Source: Vespa crabro (Eukaryota; Arthropoda; Insecta; Hymenoptera; Vespidae). Taken from it: a stretch of 64,000 nucleotides of DNA. The notes beneath the pieces are model-generated. The model was not told where the DNA came from, made no database searches, and saw only the letters and a list, made by a program, of their open reading frames with translations. Below are positions 1 to 13,878 of the stretch, piece by piece (the first letter of the stretch is position 1; each line of letters begins with the position of its first letter). A program made the translations under genes and the position numbers. The DNA is taken from positions 8,445,694-8,509,693 of the forward strand of contig NC_060955.1 in the NCBI RefSeq assembly GCF_910589235.1. The letters are read 5' to 3'.

Positions 1-3000
1 AGCATTTTACGAAATTGTAGCCTTGTTCTTGGGGGTTGGGGTTAAGCTATTTTCCAACTCCCTCCGTCTGCTTTATACCCGTACTCGTTAGATAGAGCTA
101 ACGCGTGAAAGGAAAGAAAAAGCATTTCTACGTAACGGTGCTAGTTTTCTATAGCAATTAAGATAATATTTGCATTCGAGGGAGAATCAAGGGTGGAAGG
201 GGGGTAGGGGGTCGTGATTTCCTGCAGGTGTTTTAATCGTTCGGAGTGTAACGAGCAAATTCTCGTTACAAAGTGTAAGCGTTATATGTGTTCGTGCCTT
301 TATATGTGTACCGTACGAGTCACGCTTGCACACCTTGCTCGTGTTTTTTTTCATCCATTTAAATGAATTTACTTAAATAAATGGATATATGATTGATGTT
401 TAAAGATAGGAAAGGTTTCGTAAATTTCTTAAAGCTCGTCCATTAAATTATCTTCTTTAACAAAATATTCTCTCGACAGAGATATATACTTAAATCTTAT
501 TCTCTAGGAAAAAAAATGTCTTTTTTCATTTTTGCCATTTAAGTCTTTCGATGGTCTTCGAATAAATTTGAACTATTATATATTATTATGACTGATTTCT
601 GAATAAGTAATGTATCATTGTAATAAATTTTTTACTTAAAACACTTACCTGATTATAGATCAACTTAATATTTGAATGATCGAAAACACGCAAGAGAGTT
701 TTATCTTCGACGGTTCCTAAGAGTTTTTACATACACGAGTTAAAAGAGGCATCAGAAAAATAGTGGGGAAAAAACACGCGAATACAAGTGGCGCATATGA
801 CACATCGAGGGGGTCCGTTTACGCCTTAGTATTACGCGGGTGCTCGGTGGAGGGTCGTTTCCGAGGGGTGAGAATTAGTCTGGTAAAGAGGAAACGGGAG
901 AAGGAGAGAAAAAGAGAGAGAGAGAGAGAAGGGGGGTCTTTACGTTACCGCTATTAGATCTTTCTCATGCTGATAAAACTGTATAATGGACTTAATCGCT
1001 TTGCGACTCGTAGCGTGGCTACATTTTTCGTTCCTCTCTTTATTTTCATGCCTCCCGGTCACCGTGCGTAGCCGTTCGCCTTATCTCGATGACGTATCTG
1101 CCATTTTTTTCATCCACCTTTCGGTGGTTCCACCCCTACTCTTGTTTCTTCTCGTTCTGTAATGTAGACAGGTAATAGGTTCAAGTAATTCAAAGCTCTA
1201 GTTTTCATTATATTCTTAGATGTCTTCCCTTTAGTCGTGTAGTTATGTAATTTGTGTATATAGGTTGTAAAATAATTTATTAAATTAATTAAGTGATATT
1301 ATAACAGATTTTTTCATGACAACTTTTATTAAGAAAAGAGGAAAATTATCAAAGTCGAAACCTCTCTATTTGTGTGAGACCACTGACTTATTTTGTTATT
1401 TAAATTCTGCAAACTATTGATAAGTTGGACAATTATTTCAGAATAATATTATGAAACTATGGAATCATTTGTTATTGAGCATTAGTAAGTTACGCGTTGA
1501 TTCCTATTTTTGTGATTTTCAAAAATTGTTTCAACATGTCTTTTCTTCGATATGACTTAATTTTTAAATTAGTAATTATTTTTTTTTAATTTTTAATTTT
1601 TGTGAAAATAAAGTAGAAGTAAAATCCTATACATTTTTTCTTTTAATTGTTTCTTAAAGGTAATAATAAAAAATGATATATTTCTAAAACAATCCTCTTT
1701 CTCGAAACCAGATTCTACGTGTTCTAATAAACGAAACATTTTTCATCGAATATTTTGATGGAATTAAACTATTTCCGTAAATTTTTAGATTATAGACGAT
1801 AGTAAACTATAAGAGAAATGAAAAATCATGGTCTCATGAATCGATAGCAAGGACGAAACAATGAAAACAAAAAAAAAAGGGATGGAAGAAAAATACTGAA
1901 ACGTTTAAAGTTTCTAAAAGAACTTTACTACGTTTACTCAATAAAAAATACGGAAAGAGAGATAAATAAACTTGCAGCATTTGCAAACAAAACTAACAAA
2001 GTTTTGAAATTTATATATACACAATTTCCTAAGTATTTTTGTTTTAAAATAAACCTATTTAAATAAATTAAAATAAATCTGTGTTCAAATATACAATTTT
2101 ATTGCATAAACGACATCTGTTTTATATAAAAAAACAAAACAAGATATTTTTATCAGGCAAACTTAATATGCGAGAAATAGAGGATTGTCCAACTTCAGAA
2201 CACTTTTACTAAACCATCATTTTTGATATTTCTTCGTAAATTCGAAAATGCTCTTCATTTTATTTATTTATTTTTTTTTTATCAATTACATCAAGGTGGC
2301 TTTATCAGAGAATCAGACTATCTTTCACCGTTAAAAAATTACCTTTAACGTTAACATTACGAAAAATATACCAATATATAATAAAACCTAAATTCCGATT
2401 TTTTTGATCATTTTCCTTTATAATTTTACAATTCTGTTATTTGTTTTTTACTTCATTATGTCGATCTCTCTCTCTATATATATATACAATATATATACAA
2501 CATTTGTGTACTCTCTATAACTACTTTTCGATGTTTTACCATTTCTGTTTACATCTTTCGTTTCATTTTTGTACGATTTACTTACTCGAAGTACCTACGT
2601 GAGACCAACGAACGACCGCAGATCGCTTTCGTGATATCAGTAGCTGCCAATCGGAAAAGTTTAAGATATTCTTCCCTTCTTGTCTGAATCGAAGACAGCA
2701 ATTTGCATGTTGTATACCGATATTGAGAGCCGGTGGCGTTCGGAATTCTTTTCGAAACCACTTACGATACAGATCGACTTGCAATGCTCGAGGTCGTGCA
2801 AGTCAATGCCAGGGAATAAGTGTGCGCGCGTGAATGTTGCTGTTGAAGATAAATGCACAGTACTTTCCTCTCATCCTCCTTTCCTTGATATTCTCCTTAA
2901 ATCAACGTGGAACGAAGCTGCTGCTTAGAACCGATCCGAATTGAATTCAGCTATGTTTGTAGGTACCTGCTTGAACTTCTTCACTGATAACTAATTGCTG

Positions 3001-3007
3001 AGAAACC

Positions 3008-3010
<3 letters not shown>

Positions 3011-3055
<45 letters not shown>

Positions 3056-3246
3056 TTCTCTTCTTGAAAAGCCATGATACGCTGTTACGTGCATGTATTT
3101 CGCAAGTGCTCGTTTTGCTGTGAATTTAGCTCGCGACCAGTAAGTAGAAGCGAAGTTTTGGTATTAACTCGAGCCATTTGAAACTGAGGAAACTGACTCC
3201 TCTAGGAGTTTCTTCTTCAACCTACCTCCTTCTTCTCTCCCTCTCC

Positions 3247-3287
<41 letters not shown>

Positions 3288-3292
3288 ATACT
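3011..3292. repeat. (TC)n microsatellites, two tracts
   Basis: A perfect CT run fills about 3,011-3,054. A second, interrupted CT/CCT run lies at about 3,229-3,292. Both are pure dinucleotide tracts with no coding meaning, although translation gives Ser/Leu-rich open frames. Confidence 0.95.
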
Positions 3293-5548
3293 CTTCTTAT
3301 CACTCTCCCTGCCTCGCATGCGCCTGTGTGCACGTATACCTTCTTCCCTTAGTTGTCCACCAAACGAACTCCTACGTCTTCTCGGAACGACTCATTAGCA
3401 TAGAAATAGCAGTAAACTCGTGGCTAGCTTACCGAGCCAACAGCGTGTAAAATAACCGCTAAGTTGTCAAGACAATGCTTCTACCAGAAACGAAGGTACC
3501 AAACGCAGTAACAACGAAGAAACGTGCAAGTCCAAAGTCTAAATAGTGCCACGGGCTAAGTCCCTCGCGAATTATTTCCTTTCCGTCGCGCTATTGTCCA
3601 CGACGAAGCGAAACGTCATCCAACTTCCGTTCTTCTTGTATCTCTCTATTTCTCTCTTACTCTGTCCGTTTTCTTGTGTATCTTTCTTTCTCTTTTTTCT
3701 TTTTATTGACTTTGTATGAGTTATTGGAATAATAATATAATCTTTATTAATCTACTAATTAAAATAAAATTTTAATTTAATTTAATTTAATTAAAACTAA
3801 AGATTTATATCTATATTAAAATAAATAATCCCTTCTCATTTATTATTATGAACAAAATGAGTTGAACGTAAAGTATCGAAAACTCGTAAACAAAAAGATA
3901 TTTTTCAAGTTGGCAACTTCGTAATCCCAACGAAGAAGGCCAGAATAGACGATCTTGTCACGCGATCTCCTTGTTAAAAGCGTTATACGTCGTTCAAAGG
4001 CGACTTAATGCCGGCAGCTAGAGCGCGTACAGTGGGTGTGACGAAAAAGTACTAGTGTTTGACCGTGATTTATTGGCCTCTTGAATTTGCACTGTATCGC
4101 TAATCGACGTCCTCAGTTTTACCGTGAGAAATTCCAACTTCATGAGCTCGAATTATAGAAATTTATGATATTACACAAATATTCTAAAAAAAAGCAAAAG
4201 TTTCGAAAGTTACCTGATAATTGTTAATATCAGAATGACTACGTCGTTACGAAAAATCACGCAGCTTCGATCTTTCCTAATAGTGTATATTTAGATATAA
4301 AAAACGATTTAAAAGTTAAGATTATGGATAAATTTCGTGTGTTCTGATTCGCGAACACAATTTATATAACAGAACAGAACGAAAATTTCATCGGTCTAGC
4401 CAATAGGACCGCCCATAATGATAACCTAAAACTACCGTAATGATAACCGATAACAATCTCACAGGAAGTCGTGAGGTGCGTTCTACCGTCGACGGTATGG
4501 GAAAATAAAAAAAACATGGCGAAATATTAACCGCTCAATGGAGGTCGTCGCGTGTATTCGACGAGCAAAGAGTAAAGAGCGAAAGAAATAGAAATAGAAA
4601 AAAAGAAAGAGAGAGAGAGAGAAAGAAAGAGAGAAGAAGAGAAAAAAAGATCGAGAGACCAAGAGTCGTTATAAAAAACGATTCTTAATTGCGAACGGGA
4701 TAATTTCTTGTCTTTTTTTAACATCTAACGTTTCAAAAAGGTTCCGTCGAACCTCGTCGTTGTCGAGAAAATCATCTTCCTCTCTCTTTCTTTCTTTCTC
4801 TTTCTTTTTCCAGAACGAGCGTTTCCCTTCGGTCGACACCTACAACATCGAAGCACCTCTTTTTTCTCCTTTGTGAAACGCAATTAAACCAATTACCGCG
4901 ACCAACGGAGAAATGAACGTGCTGGAGTTACGTAAAGTAATTGGACGAAGACGACTTGAGGTTCGTACACTTGTATATTCTATGTATACATACATAGATA
5001 GGCTATTCCGCATCTTTCTCTTTCTCTCTTTCTTTGTGCATGCTCGCGGATTTCCTAAAACGATAATTAACGAGTTATTAAGCGCCGGCTATTCCGCATA
5101 CGATGATGCCTCTCTTCTACTCGTCATTATCCGCGTGTTTCACACGAGCCTCCGGGTGAAATCTTCGAGGCGATCCGTCATAGATAGGAAAAGCGTATGT
5201 AGGTAGTACTAGAGTTCGTCCTCGTCAGTTCACGTAATTCTCCTTTCGAGAGCACACCCGTGAGATTACAGTATGTGACAACGAAAAATATGACAACGGA
5301 ACGATCGTTTACGTTTGTTTATATTTTTATTCTTCTTTTTCTTCCTCTTTTATTCCTCGTGTGGTCGAGCTTTTAAAGACAGGATGCAATTATATTCTTA
5401 AATGTTATCGTTAAAAGAAAAACGCGTTCGCCTAAACTCTCTCAGCTGTTTCCTATCTTTTCTTTATATTGTCCTTTGAATCTTGTTGGATAATTATCGA
5501 AAAGAACAACTTGTGCGTTTCTATTAGTATCGTAAAATTGCTTATTCC

Positions 5549-5635
5549 CTCTTCTCCTTCTTCTCCTTCTCCTTCTTCTCCTTCTCCTTCTTCTCCTTCT
5601 CCTTCTTCTCCTTCTCCTTCTTCTCCTTCTCCTTC
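5549..5635. repeat. 15-bp (CTTCTCCTTCTCCTT-like) pyrimidine minisatellite
   Basis: About five to six copies of a 15-base all-pyrimidine unit. In one frame it reads Ser-Pro-Ser-Ser-Pro repeats and on the other strand poly-Arg. The strict strand asymmetry (one strand all pyrimidine) is the kind of sequence that can form triplex DNA. No gene context supports translation. Confidence 0.9.
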
Positions 5636-6337
5636 TATTCCTCTTCATCTTGATACTAGTTTGGTTCGCAAAGTTTTATGAGCTAACCGTCTTCCTCTTT
5701 CAATAGTTTAGTCGGCTTTCATTTTATAGTTGAGAACCGCTAAGAGGCCTTCGTAATTAGCTTTATGAAGTTCGCTACGTAGCCGAACGATAATACTCAG
5801 ATAAGGTAGTTACATTACGTACATATGTACGTAAGTACTAAGGGCATAGAACATAGCAGGTGAACGTAGATACGTACACGATGCCTAAGACTACCGCTCG
5901 CACGTGAAAGCGCTTATTAGCCGGTTTTACTTTTCTACGATCCTGTCGCGGCTTAACAAAACGTCGTTATTTTTTACGGTGCCCTGCGTTTTCCAAACAA
6001 ATTGACGCCAGTCTGCGATATCCTCGAAGGTTCTTTCCTAATTAACTTAACGAGAACTTCCAACGTTTGTGTATGTACCTACTTAGGTAATGTTTTCGTT
6101 GCTCCGCAAGAAAGAAACGAGTCGGTCATATAAACCGAAAAAAAAAGAGAAAAAAATAATTCAAACATCGAAATCGAATTTCTCTATTTTGCTTATTTCT
6201 TATCAAGAAAATTTCTATGAAGGGTCTACTTTTATTTCTTTAATAGTCATTATCAAACGTACATAACTCTTCGAACTCACGTTTCGAGAGTCGAGAGATA
6301 CCTGTAGGAGTCTAAGATCATCCCGTCTCTTTCTCAG

Positions 6338-6416
6338 GAGATGCTGGAGAACCGCGTGATTGCACGTCTACGGCTGGACCATGATGGCCGCTTTGAGCAC
6401 GGCTATTGGTCGATGG
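6338..6416 (+). CDS. Candidate isolated internal exon, unidentified
   Basis: A 79-base GC-rich segment sits in AT-rich DNA. It is preceded by a good polypyrimidine tract and CAG acceptor (gtctctttctcag) and followed by a gtaatc donor. Only one frame is open; it reads EMLENRVIARLRLDHDGRFE and continues HGYWSM. The composition shift, the strong acceptor and the single open frame support an exon. I do not recognise the protein. If it begins in phase 0 it ends in phase 1, which does not match the phase-2 entry of the candidate exon at 8,484, so another exon would be needed between them or they belong to different transcripts. Confidence 0.35.
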
Positions 6417-6687
6417 GTAATCACACGGTCCCCCTTCTTTCTTCTCTTCTCTTTCTTTCTCTCTTTCTTTCTTTCTCTTTCTTAACGTTCTCCGAGATAC
6501 CTACCGCCACTCTCTGTGTATGTGTGTGTGCTAAGCCCCGGTACTGTCATTACCTACTCATTTTTTGTTTCAGCGGCATTTAATTTGAATCGCCTCCCCT
6601 CTCACTCTCGTCGTTCAACCGGAATCATCCCTTACCTCATAGAAAGACAGCTCGCTCGACTTCTCCAACAACACCCTACCTGCATCA

Positions 6688-6718
<31 letters not shown>

Positions 6719-7450
6719 CTTCTCTTTCGTTGGTTAAGAATCGCAATCTCTTTTTTATCATTAGTTTGTCCATAAATCTTTTGCCCAACTTTCATATCAC
6801 ATGACATGTGCATTTAATTATCAGGATTAAATTAAGGAAATCGACCGTTCTATCAATTTCTCACACTTATGATGGTGGAAATTGTCTTAACGATATCTTG
6901 ATCGATTTTCATTCTTCGATCAAGTAAATTTTTATATACCTTACTTGAGCACGTAATATGAAATACGTGCCGATCGAATAGGTAGAGAAAGCCGCGATCC
7001 GAATTGGGATAACGAGTAGGACCGGTAAGAACGTGCGATCCTCTTGAAGATGTTTTTTTTTCTTTTTTTTATTCTCTTGGTCAATTTCGAGATGAAGTTC
7101 TACGCGTTCCTACGTCTTGAATGAACGGCTCCCTGGGGGCATATGTAGTAGTTTCGATCCTTATGAGAGGTATAGAAAAAGACAAAGGTATATGTATGTT
7201 GTGTATATGTATATATGCATACACATGTTCGTAGGTAAGTATAAGCTACTACTATGTTGAGAAGAAATCTTTTGGTCAATGAAGTGAGGAGAAAGGGCGA
7301 GGAAAAGGGGAGGGAAAGGACGACTGAAAGAACCGACTGAAATCTCTGAATGAGTGTAATCTTAAGCACCGAGGGGGTAGCTGAAAAGAAAATAAAAAAG
7401 AGAGACAAAGCATATTTTCTGTTTCTTTGTCTCTCTCTCTCTCACTCTCA

Positions 7451-7488
<38 letters not shown>

Positions 7489-8483
7489 TTCTACTATCTA
7501 TCTATCTATCTATTTCTCTCACACTTAAGATGAAAGAAAAGAAGAAGACAAAAGGTGGATCGTGATGAAAGGTACACACACATCTGAACGTATACGTGCT
7601 CTCCCTACGCTTGCAGTATCTACACGTACATGTAGAAGAAAGAAGGAGAGAGAAAGAGATAGATAACCATGCGGCATGGAACGATACGAAATTATAAGAA
7701 ATGAAATGACACACCCGCTGAGGATTATCTCTCGAAAACGACTTATTAAGGCTCCGGTGCTTCGAAGATGCGTCTGAACTATCTTCCATCCTTTTCTGCA
7801 TTAGGTGAATTCGTATGTACTTATATACCTATATAGGAGCTGTGTGAAATTACGAACGGATAACGTTGCATCTTTCTTTCTCTCTTTCTCTTTTTCTCTC
7901 TTCTCCCCTTTTACGTCGACGACGACGTGGAATGTCTCTGCGAAGAGAGAACACGAAGAACGCTACACGAATGATATATAATTTCAATGATCAATCGTAT
8001 GAACGTCGTTTAATTTTTATAATGATCCGCGCCGCTTCTATATATTCTCTATAGGAAGAACTCGTTCGATGAACGGCGTGTATCACTCAAGAACGACCAA
8101 CGAAATAAAAGGAAAGTAACAGTAAGTAAAAAGAAATATACTAAAAAAGAAAATGATCGCGAAAGGGACGTAGGGCGAAACGAGCGTTTGTGATTACTAC
8201 GGTTTCAATGTTTTGGAGTCATCAGCTGGGAGTATATGATTTAGGAAAGTATATATATATATGTTCGTATATGCTACACACACACACACACACACATATA
8301 TATAGTATATATAGTAAGGATGATATTTGGGAAGAAACAAATTTAATAGAATTTTTTCTTAACACTTTTTCACATCGTTTATCAGTATCTTATTCGTTTT
8401 TGTATTTCAGAATGAAAAATATTTGATTCTGCATGATTCGCATCAAATATCGTGATTTTTCGTCGTAGTCTTAAAAAAGTCAG
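6417..8483. other. Non-coding stretch with TC, TATC and CA microsatellites
   Basis: Between the two candidate exons I find only simple repeats and AT-rich DNA. There are (TC)n runs at about 6,690-6,725 and 7,430-7,495, a short CTAT run to 7,513, and a CA/TA run at 8,275-8,315. It would be an intron if the flanking candidate exons are real. Confidence 0.55.
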
Positions 8484-8580
8484 CTGCTTTGGTAGTGGGT
8501 GTGCTGTCTACTCTCCAGACAACAAGGACGAGGATGAGGATGGGCTCGGACAGGTCCTGTTCGACCAGACGGTTATCTAA
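8484..8580 (+). CDS. Candidate terminal exon, acidic tail ending in a PDZ-ligand-like Thr-Val-Ile
   Basis: About 97 bases of markedly GC-rich sequence follow a cag acceptor-like site and run to a TAA at 8,578-8,580. The frame reads CFGSGCAVYSPDNKDEDEDG and then GLGQVLFDQTVI. The acidic Asp/Glu cluster and the C-terminal Thr-Val-Ile resemble the cytoplasmic tail of a membrane protein with a class I PDZ-binding end (X-Ser/Thr-X-hydrophobic would need Thr at -2; here it is Gln-Thr-Val-Ile, which fits). The polypyrimidine tract is weak. I cannot name the gene. Confidence 0.35.
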
Positions 8581-11466
8581 ACACGGAAATAATGACCAAA
8601 TCTTATCATCTTCACGAAGGTGCTACAACTTCTAATTATATTAGTGAACCTTCTAGACTTTTACGTCTTCATCTTTTTCTTTTTCTTTCGAAGTAAGCTC
8701 ATACGTAACGTTTCGCAAAGACAATCATCATAGTTACAATTTATGTTCTTTCCTTCCTGCAAGAAAAGACGGGCATGTTTGCAACAAAAGGAATAATATC
8801 TTAGCGATTAAAAATATTACGTTTTATTACCGGAGATACCTACTAAATAGGAGACGGGAGGGGTGGCAGTTCGAGTTCGTTCGCGTTGCACTGTAATTAC
8901 GATGCACTGAATGCACCAGGGATCAAGATAATTTAATATAAAGAAGCGTAAACTCTAGAAGAAGAGAGCGGTAATCTCCGAGTCCCATTCGATTTAATAC
9001 TCTTTGCGCGCTCGTTATATCGCGCACGAGTTGAATTCCAAGAGCTGCCTCGACTTCATTTGCACCTGTTATCTTTCTTTTTTTTCTATGGTACAAGCAT
9101 ACATCTCCCTTTCTCTTTTTCCTCTTTTTCTCTCTTTTTCTATTTTTATTTTCAAGTTTCATATGTCTCCAATAGAATCTAGATAACATTGAATGGGAAC
9201 GTAATTTCCCGTCAATAATATTCCATAGAATTGCTCGTATTTGTTTATTCTGGTTTATTTTTTTTAGTTTGTCGTTAAAAACTCGAAAAGGATAGAAAAA
9301 AAGAAAAGATAAAAAGAGGGGGAGAAAGGGTAGAGGAAACAGCAGCTTGCATCGTACACGAAAGGACTCTGCGTGCGTGGACGCATACGTGTTGGACATT
9401 CACATACGCTTAGCGAAACAATTAGGTGATTTTATCGCGGTGCACCACTGCTGCATTCTGTCCCCTTCGCGGTGAGCCCCAAGCAAACCGGAAGCTGCGG
9501 TGGGGTAGGGTAGATCCCTCTCCCTTCCTCCTCCTTCTCCTTCTCCTCTACTCGACAGCAACACTTCCGGTGACGTTCATTAACGCTCGCTGGAGACCAC
9601 AGCACGGATTTGTTGGCCCGTAATTGTTGCACAGTTAATTCCTTTCAAAGTATACCAACATAATTCATTTATTTTTATCTCGCTTTCGACAACGTTCTCC
9701 GAACGCATATATACAACTTACTCATTTGATAATAATTTCTGATATAGAGACCATAGGTAAGGAAAGAGTTAATTTAATCTTCACTGAGAGATACATTTAG
9801 GCATGATTCTTTAATATCACGCGTTTAGAAAGAACGGCGAACTCACAAACACCTGCACCACACCTGTTACTTGCAATTGATAGGCGGTGAAATTCTTAAG
9901 ACAGCTACAGGTAGTTCATTTCGTCACCTAAATTACTGTTCTTTTCGAATCCTTTTTAGAAGAACAACAGAGAAAAAAGAGGAAAGAAGGAAAGTTTTTT
10001 CGAGGCTTAAGCGGTCGATGTTCGTGGTAATTTTTGGGTAGAAAGCAAAACCTTTCGGGAGTTTGCCTGAAACAACGAAGTCACTCGTTTAAGAGACTTT
10101 TCATGCTGGTAATCGAGAAAATTGGTAAAGTACGGCTCGCGCGGAAATCCGCGGTAATAGCCGATGTGGCTCTGACAGCGGCCTGTTAATTTATCGACCA
10201 AAATAACAGGGGGCACCTTAACCGCAAATCACTTTTTAAATGTATCGTTTCGCCACCGAAACTTTTCCCTTCTTTCATTTATACTTTGTCAGTACAGGTA
10301 ATAAGTAACTACGTGAGAGTTCATTTCGAAAAGTTTCGACCATGTAATGATCGCATAAAGTAACTTATGTTTTCAAATTCATCTTTCGATATAACTAATC
10401 ATTTGCACGATAAACGTGAAAACGATCGTGAAAGGTAGAACGTCAAGAAAGAGAAAGAAAGAAAGAGAGAAAGAAAGAGAGAGAGAAAGAGAGAGAGAAA
10501 GAAAGAGAGAGAAGACTTAGTCTAAACATCGCTCGAAACATTATCTCAATCGTTATCTATAGCTACCTATCTATCTATTCATTTATCGGAGAAAGATTTT
10601 TTATCCTTCTCTTATATAGCATTTCTATTTCCTATTAAATCGTGCCGGATATGACGTAGCAGCTGAAAGATTTCGAGAAAGGAAAAGAAGAATTGGTGGA
10701 CCGACTTGTTCGCGATGCCCATTAAAAAGAGATTTCTGAACGTTATACCCTTAGGCTTTGCGCTCTCTCTCTCTCTCTCTCTCTCTTTCTCTATCTATCT
10801 ATCTCTCTCTTTCTCTCTCCCTCTCACTCTCTCTCTCCCACTCAAGGAGATCCACGTGAATGGAGCCGGGTATAATTGGATCCGTAGAGAAGGCACCGAC
10901 AGGCCCTTATATAACTATACTACGAGGATTTTCACTAATTTCATCCAATTTTCGGAGACATTGTTTTTTTTTGTTCTGTTCACCTTTAAGCAAAATAAAA
11001 CGAGAAGCCCCCAGGCACTTTTGACGTATTTGACCTGCGGATTCCGTGATTGTTGGATGGCCATCATTGACAACACACCTACGATCCATCATAGTTTTCA
11101 AAGGAATAGAAGGAAGATAACGAATCTATATAGAAGATAAAGGGAAAAAGAAGTTATTTCATAGTGGCTCTTTCGGTGGGCTCCACGGTAGCGCCAATTT
11201 CTTTTCACTATTCATTTCATCTTGCATTCCATCATTATTTGTTCTCTATTTGTGAGCTATATATATATATAGATACATAGATAGAAGGAGAGAGAAATGA
11301 TAGTATCTAAAATATAAAAAAAATAAAAGAAAGGAAAATAACGTTAAAACGCTGGAAGTATCCCCGTAGAATCGAAAAACACCGCAGTCGGTCCTCTTTT
11401 CAACAAGGAATACGAGTCGACGTGAAAAGTGGATGATGCTCCCGTTCGTTAAAGAGAAAAAGAGGC

Positions 11467-11510
<44 letters not shown>

Positions 11511-11999
11511 GAGAGCGAGGGAAAGAGAGAGAAAGAAAAAAACATCACTCATAACAGATGGTTCGTACGGTCGAGAACGATGGCATAAGGTAAAAGAAGG
11601 TGTCCCTCTGACTTCTTTGCAGGATGGTGAAAAAACGTATAGAGTTGGTAAAGAGGAGAGGAAGAGGGGAGAGAGAGGGTATGCAAGAGACCATTTTCAT
11701 TCCGGCACGTTAATCGATGTCCAGAAAATTAGATTAGTGCACTTCATCGTCGCCACGTCGACGATGCATACCTCGACACGGAATATAATACTGACTAACG
11801 ACTTTCGCCGGTGCGTTAAGCGCTTTCATTGTTCTCCCGCGGAAGTTCGCCGGTGAGCCGGAAACTCTCGCACCGACCGCAGTCATTTTCACTGTCGTGA
11901 ATGACAGAGCATGTTCATTAATGTCGATTATCGTTCCGACCGCTCGTATTCCTAGAAAATGATTGGAAAGTCGTGAAGGGAAAGGGAGGAGGGAAAGAA

Positions 12000-12060
<61 letters not shown>

Positions 12061-12180
12061 ATATTCGTTCGTATTCTCTAACGGAAATTCGATTATACGA
12101 TCGATTGATCGATGAACGTGAATTATTTTTTAGTTATTAAATATAAGAAAAGATATTTATCTTGTCTCAATAGAATGTAA
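8581..12180. other. Non-coding stretch with GA/TC microsatellites
   Basis: No gene is supported. GC-richer patches occur at about 9,420-9,640, with short open frames on both strands but no splice-supported frame. (GA)n or (TC)n tracts lie at 10,447-10,512, 10,762-10,841, 11,468-11,540 and 11,990-12,060. Longer open frames, such as one at 10,706-11,140, begin at a non-ATG codon and run through a TC tract. Confidence 0.6.
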
Positions 12181-12199
12181 ATAATTGTTTCATATTTTC

Positions 12200-12872
12200 T
12201 AACATACTATGACCGAACAAGGTTAAAAGAACGTCATTGAAAATTAGTCTGTTAAAGTAGAGAATAGAATGGAAGAAAGAGGGTATGTGTATATAAGGAA
12301 CGCGACACCGATGATGTTAGTTTTATTCGTGCTAATCATTGTCACTTATCGATCACGTATCACTTCTAAATAATTTCTTTGTTTTCAATAGATATAAACA
12401 ATACGATATAATAAAATGATTAAATTAAAATAAGCGTTGAAAATCAGTAAAAAGTATTATATGAGGGAAGAGCATACATAGAATGGACACAACAGTTAAT
12501 GTTATTTTTTCCTTTTGCTATAATTATTGTCACGTATCGATCGCTCATCATTTCTAAATAATTTTTTCTTTTTTCCAACATACTTATAATATAACAGACA
12601 GTTAAAAACAAAGTCGTTGAAAATCGAAGTGTGACAGCACAGAAGAGAGTAAAGTGGAAAAAAGTGTAAAAGTGTATATATAGAAGAGACGCAATAGTTA
12701 AAGTTAGTTATTCTCGTATTATAATTATTGTTATTCATCGATTATGCGTCGTTTCCAAAGAAATTCTTTATTTTCCATAACACTACAATACAACAGATGG
12801 TTAAAAGTACGTAGTTGAAAATCGAAATGTAACGTTAAAGAAGAGGATAGGGTAGGAGAAGGATATATATAC

Positions 12873-12934
<62 letters not shown>

Positions 12935-13190
12935 CATGACATTTAAAGTCAGTTATCCTCGAACTATAATTATTGTCACGTATAGATCCGACATAGTTTT
13001 CAAATAATTTCTTTGTTTTTCAAAAGACTACGACACAACAGACGGTTAGAAAAATATCGTTGAAAATCGAAGAAAAGGTAAGCGGTGAGGAAAGAAAGGG
13101 TTATATATGAGGGACGTGACGGACAAAGTTATTTTTTCTCGTGCTATAATTATTGCCGCGTATCGATCACGCATCGGTGGAGCACCAATG
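12200..13190. repeat. Diverged minisatellite, about five copies of a ~190-bp unit
   Basis: The same ordered block recurs: GTTGAAAATCG, a GA-rich part, a TATATA part, GTTAGTTATTCTCGTGCTA, TAATTATTGTCACGTATCGA, TTTCTAAATAATTTC and ACAACAGACGGTTA. The anchor around TTGTCACGTATCGAT occurs near 12,341, 12,529, 12,730, 12,975 and 13,155. Spacing is 180-200 bases, except one 245-base interval that contains a (TA)n expansion at 12,862-12,929. Copies differ by many substitutions, so the array is old. Confidence 0.85.
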
Positions 13191-13819
13191 AGAGGCATTA
13201 GACCGGTGGAACGGCCGTACGCGAGGAGGAAGTTGTGGTTACGCCGTGCGGTCCCGTGTTTTCGCGGCCGAACGGCTATAGGAGCAATGACTAAGGAGAA
13301 AAGGAGAGACGAGAACAGTGCGACATCGCTGATAAACGAAGAACAAAAATATAAAGAAATTAATTTAGATTTTACTATTTAGAAAATACATTAAGAATTT
13401 ATTTTCTCAAAGATCTACATTACATTTATAAAAATGAATAGAATCAAAATATCGGATAATTTTTTTCTTCGTCGAGGACGAAGGTTACGTACACGCATAG
13501 AAACATACACGTACGTACGTGCCATTGGCCGTAAGCAATCGCGCGCTGTCCTCTCCCCTCCCCTCCTCGTCCCTTCCCACCCCTTCTCTCCACTTGAAAA
13601 CGGCGCGTTCGCCCACTTGAAGCCTAATTGTTACTTAATTATCCGTCCGTCCGCCATGCTGCGGTTTATACGCATTGCCGAGTCAATTATTACGAGGCGA
13701 GCGAGCGTAGCGATCCGCAGCCTTTTGATTTCAGGCGAAATTATATTATACACGTATATAGGGAGACATATGCATGTGTTCTCGCGAGTTCACTCCAATC
13801 TTTGATCAAAAAATATACA

Positions 13820-13878
<59 letters not shown>

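Larger units (their letters stand above)
1..6337. other. AT-rich non-coding stretch, no supported gene
   Basis: I see no convincing gene here. Open frames are short, most lack an ATG start, and many are translations of (TC)n or (GA)n runs. A GC-richer patch at about 2,580-2,930 is open on both strands for 60-80 codons but has no recognisable domain or clear splice frame. Simple repeats at 3,011-3,054, 3,229-3,292, 4,599-4,650 and 5,549-5,635 break up the stretch. It may be intergenic DNA or the intron of a large gene. Confidence 0.6.

Noticed and set aside
10706..11140. 144-codon plus-strand frame
   Set aside because: It starts at a non-ATG codon, runs through a TC tract and shows no motif.
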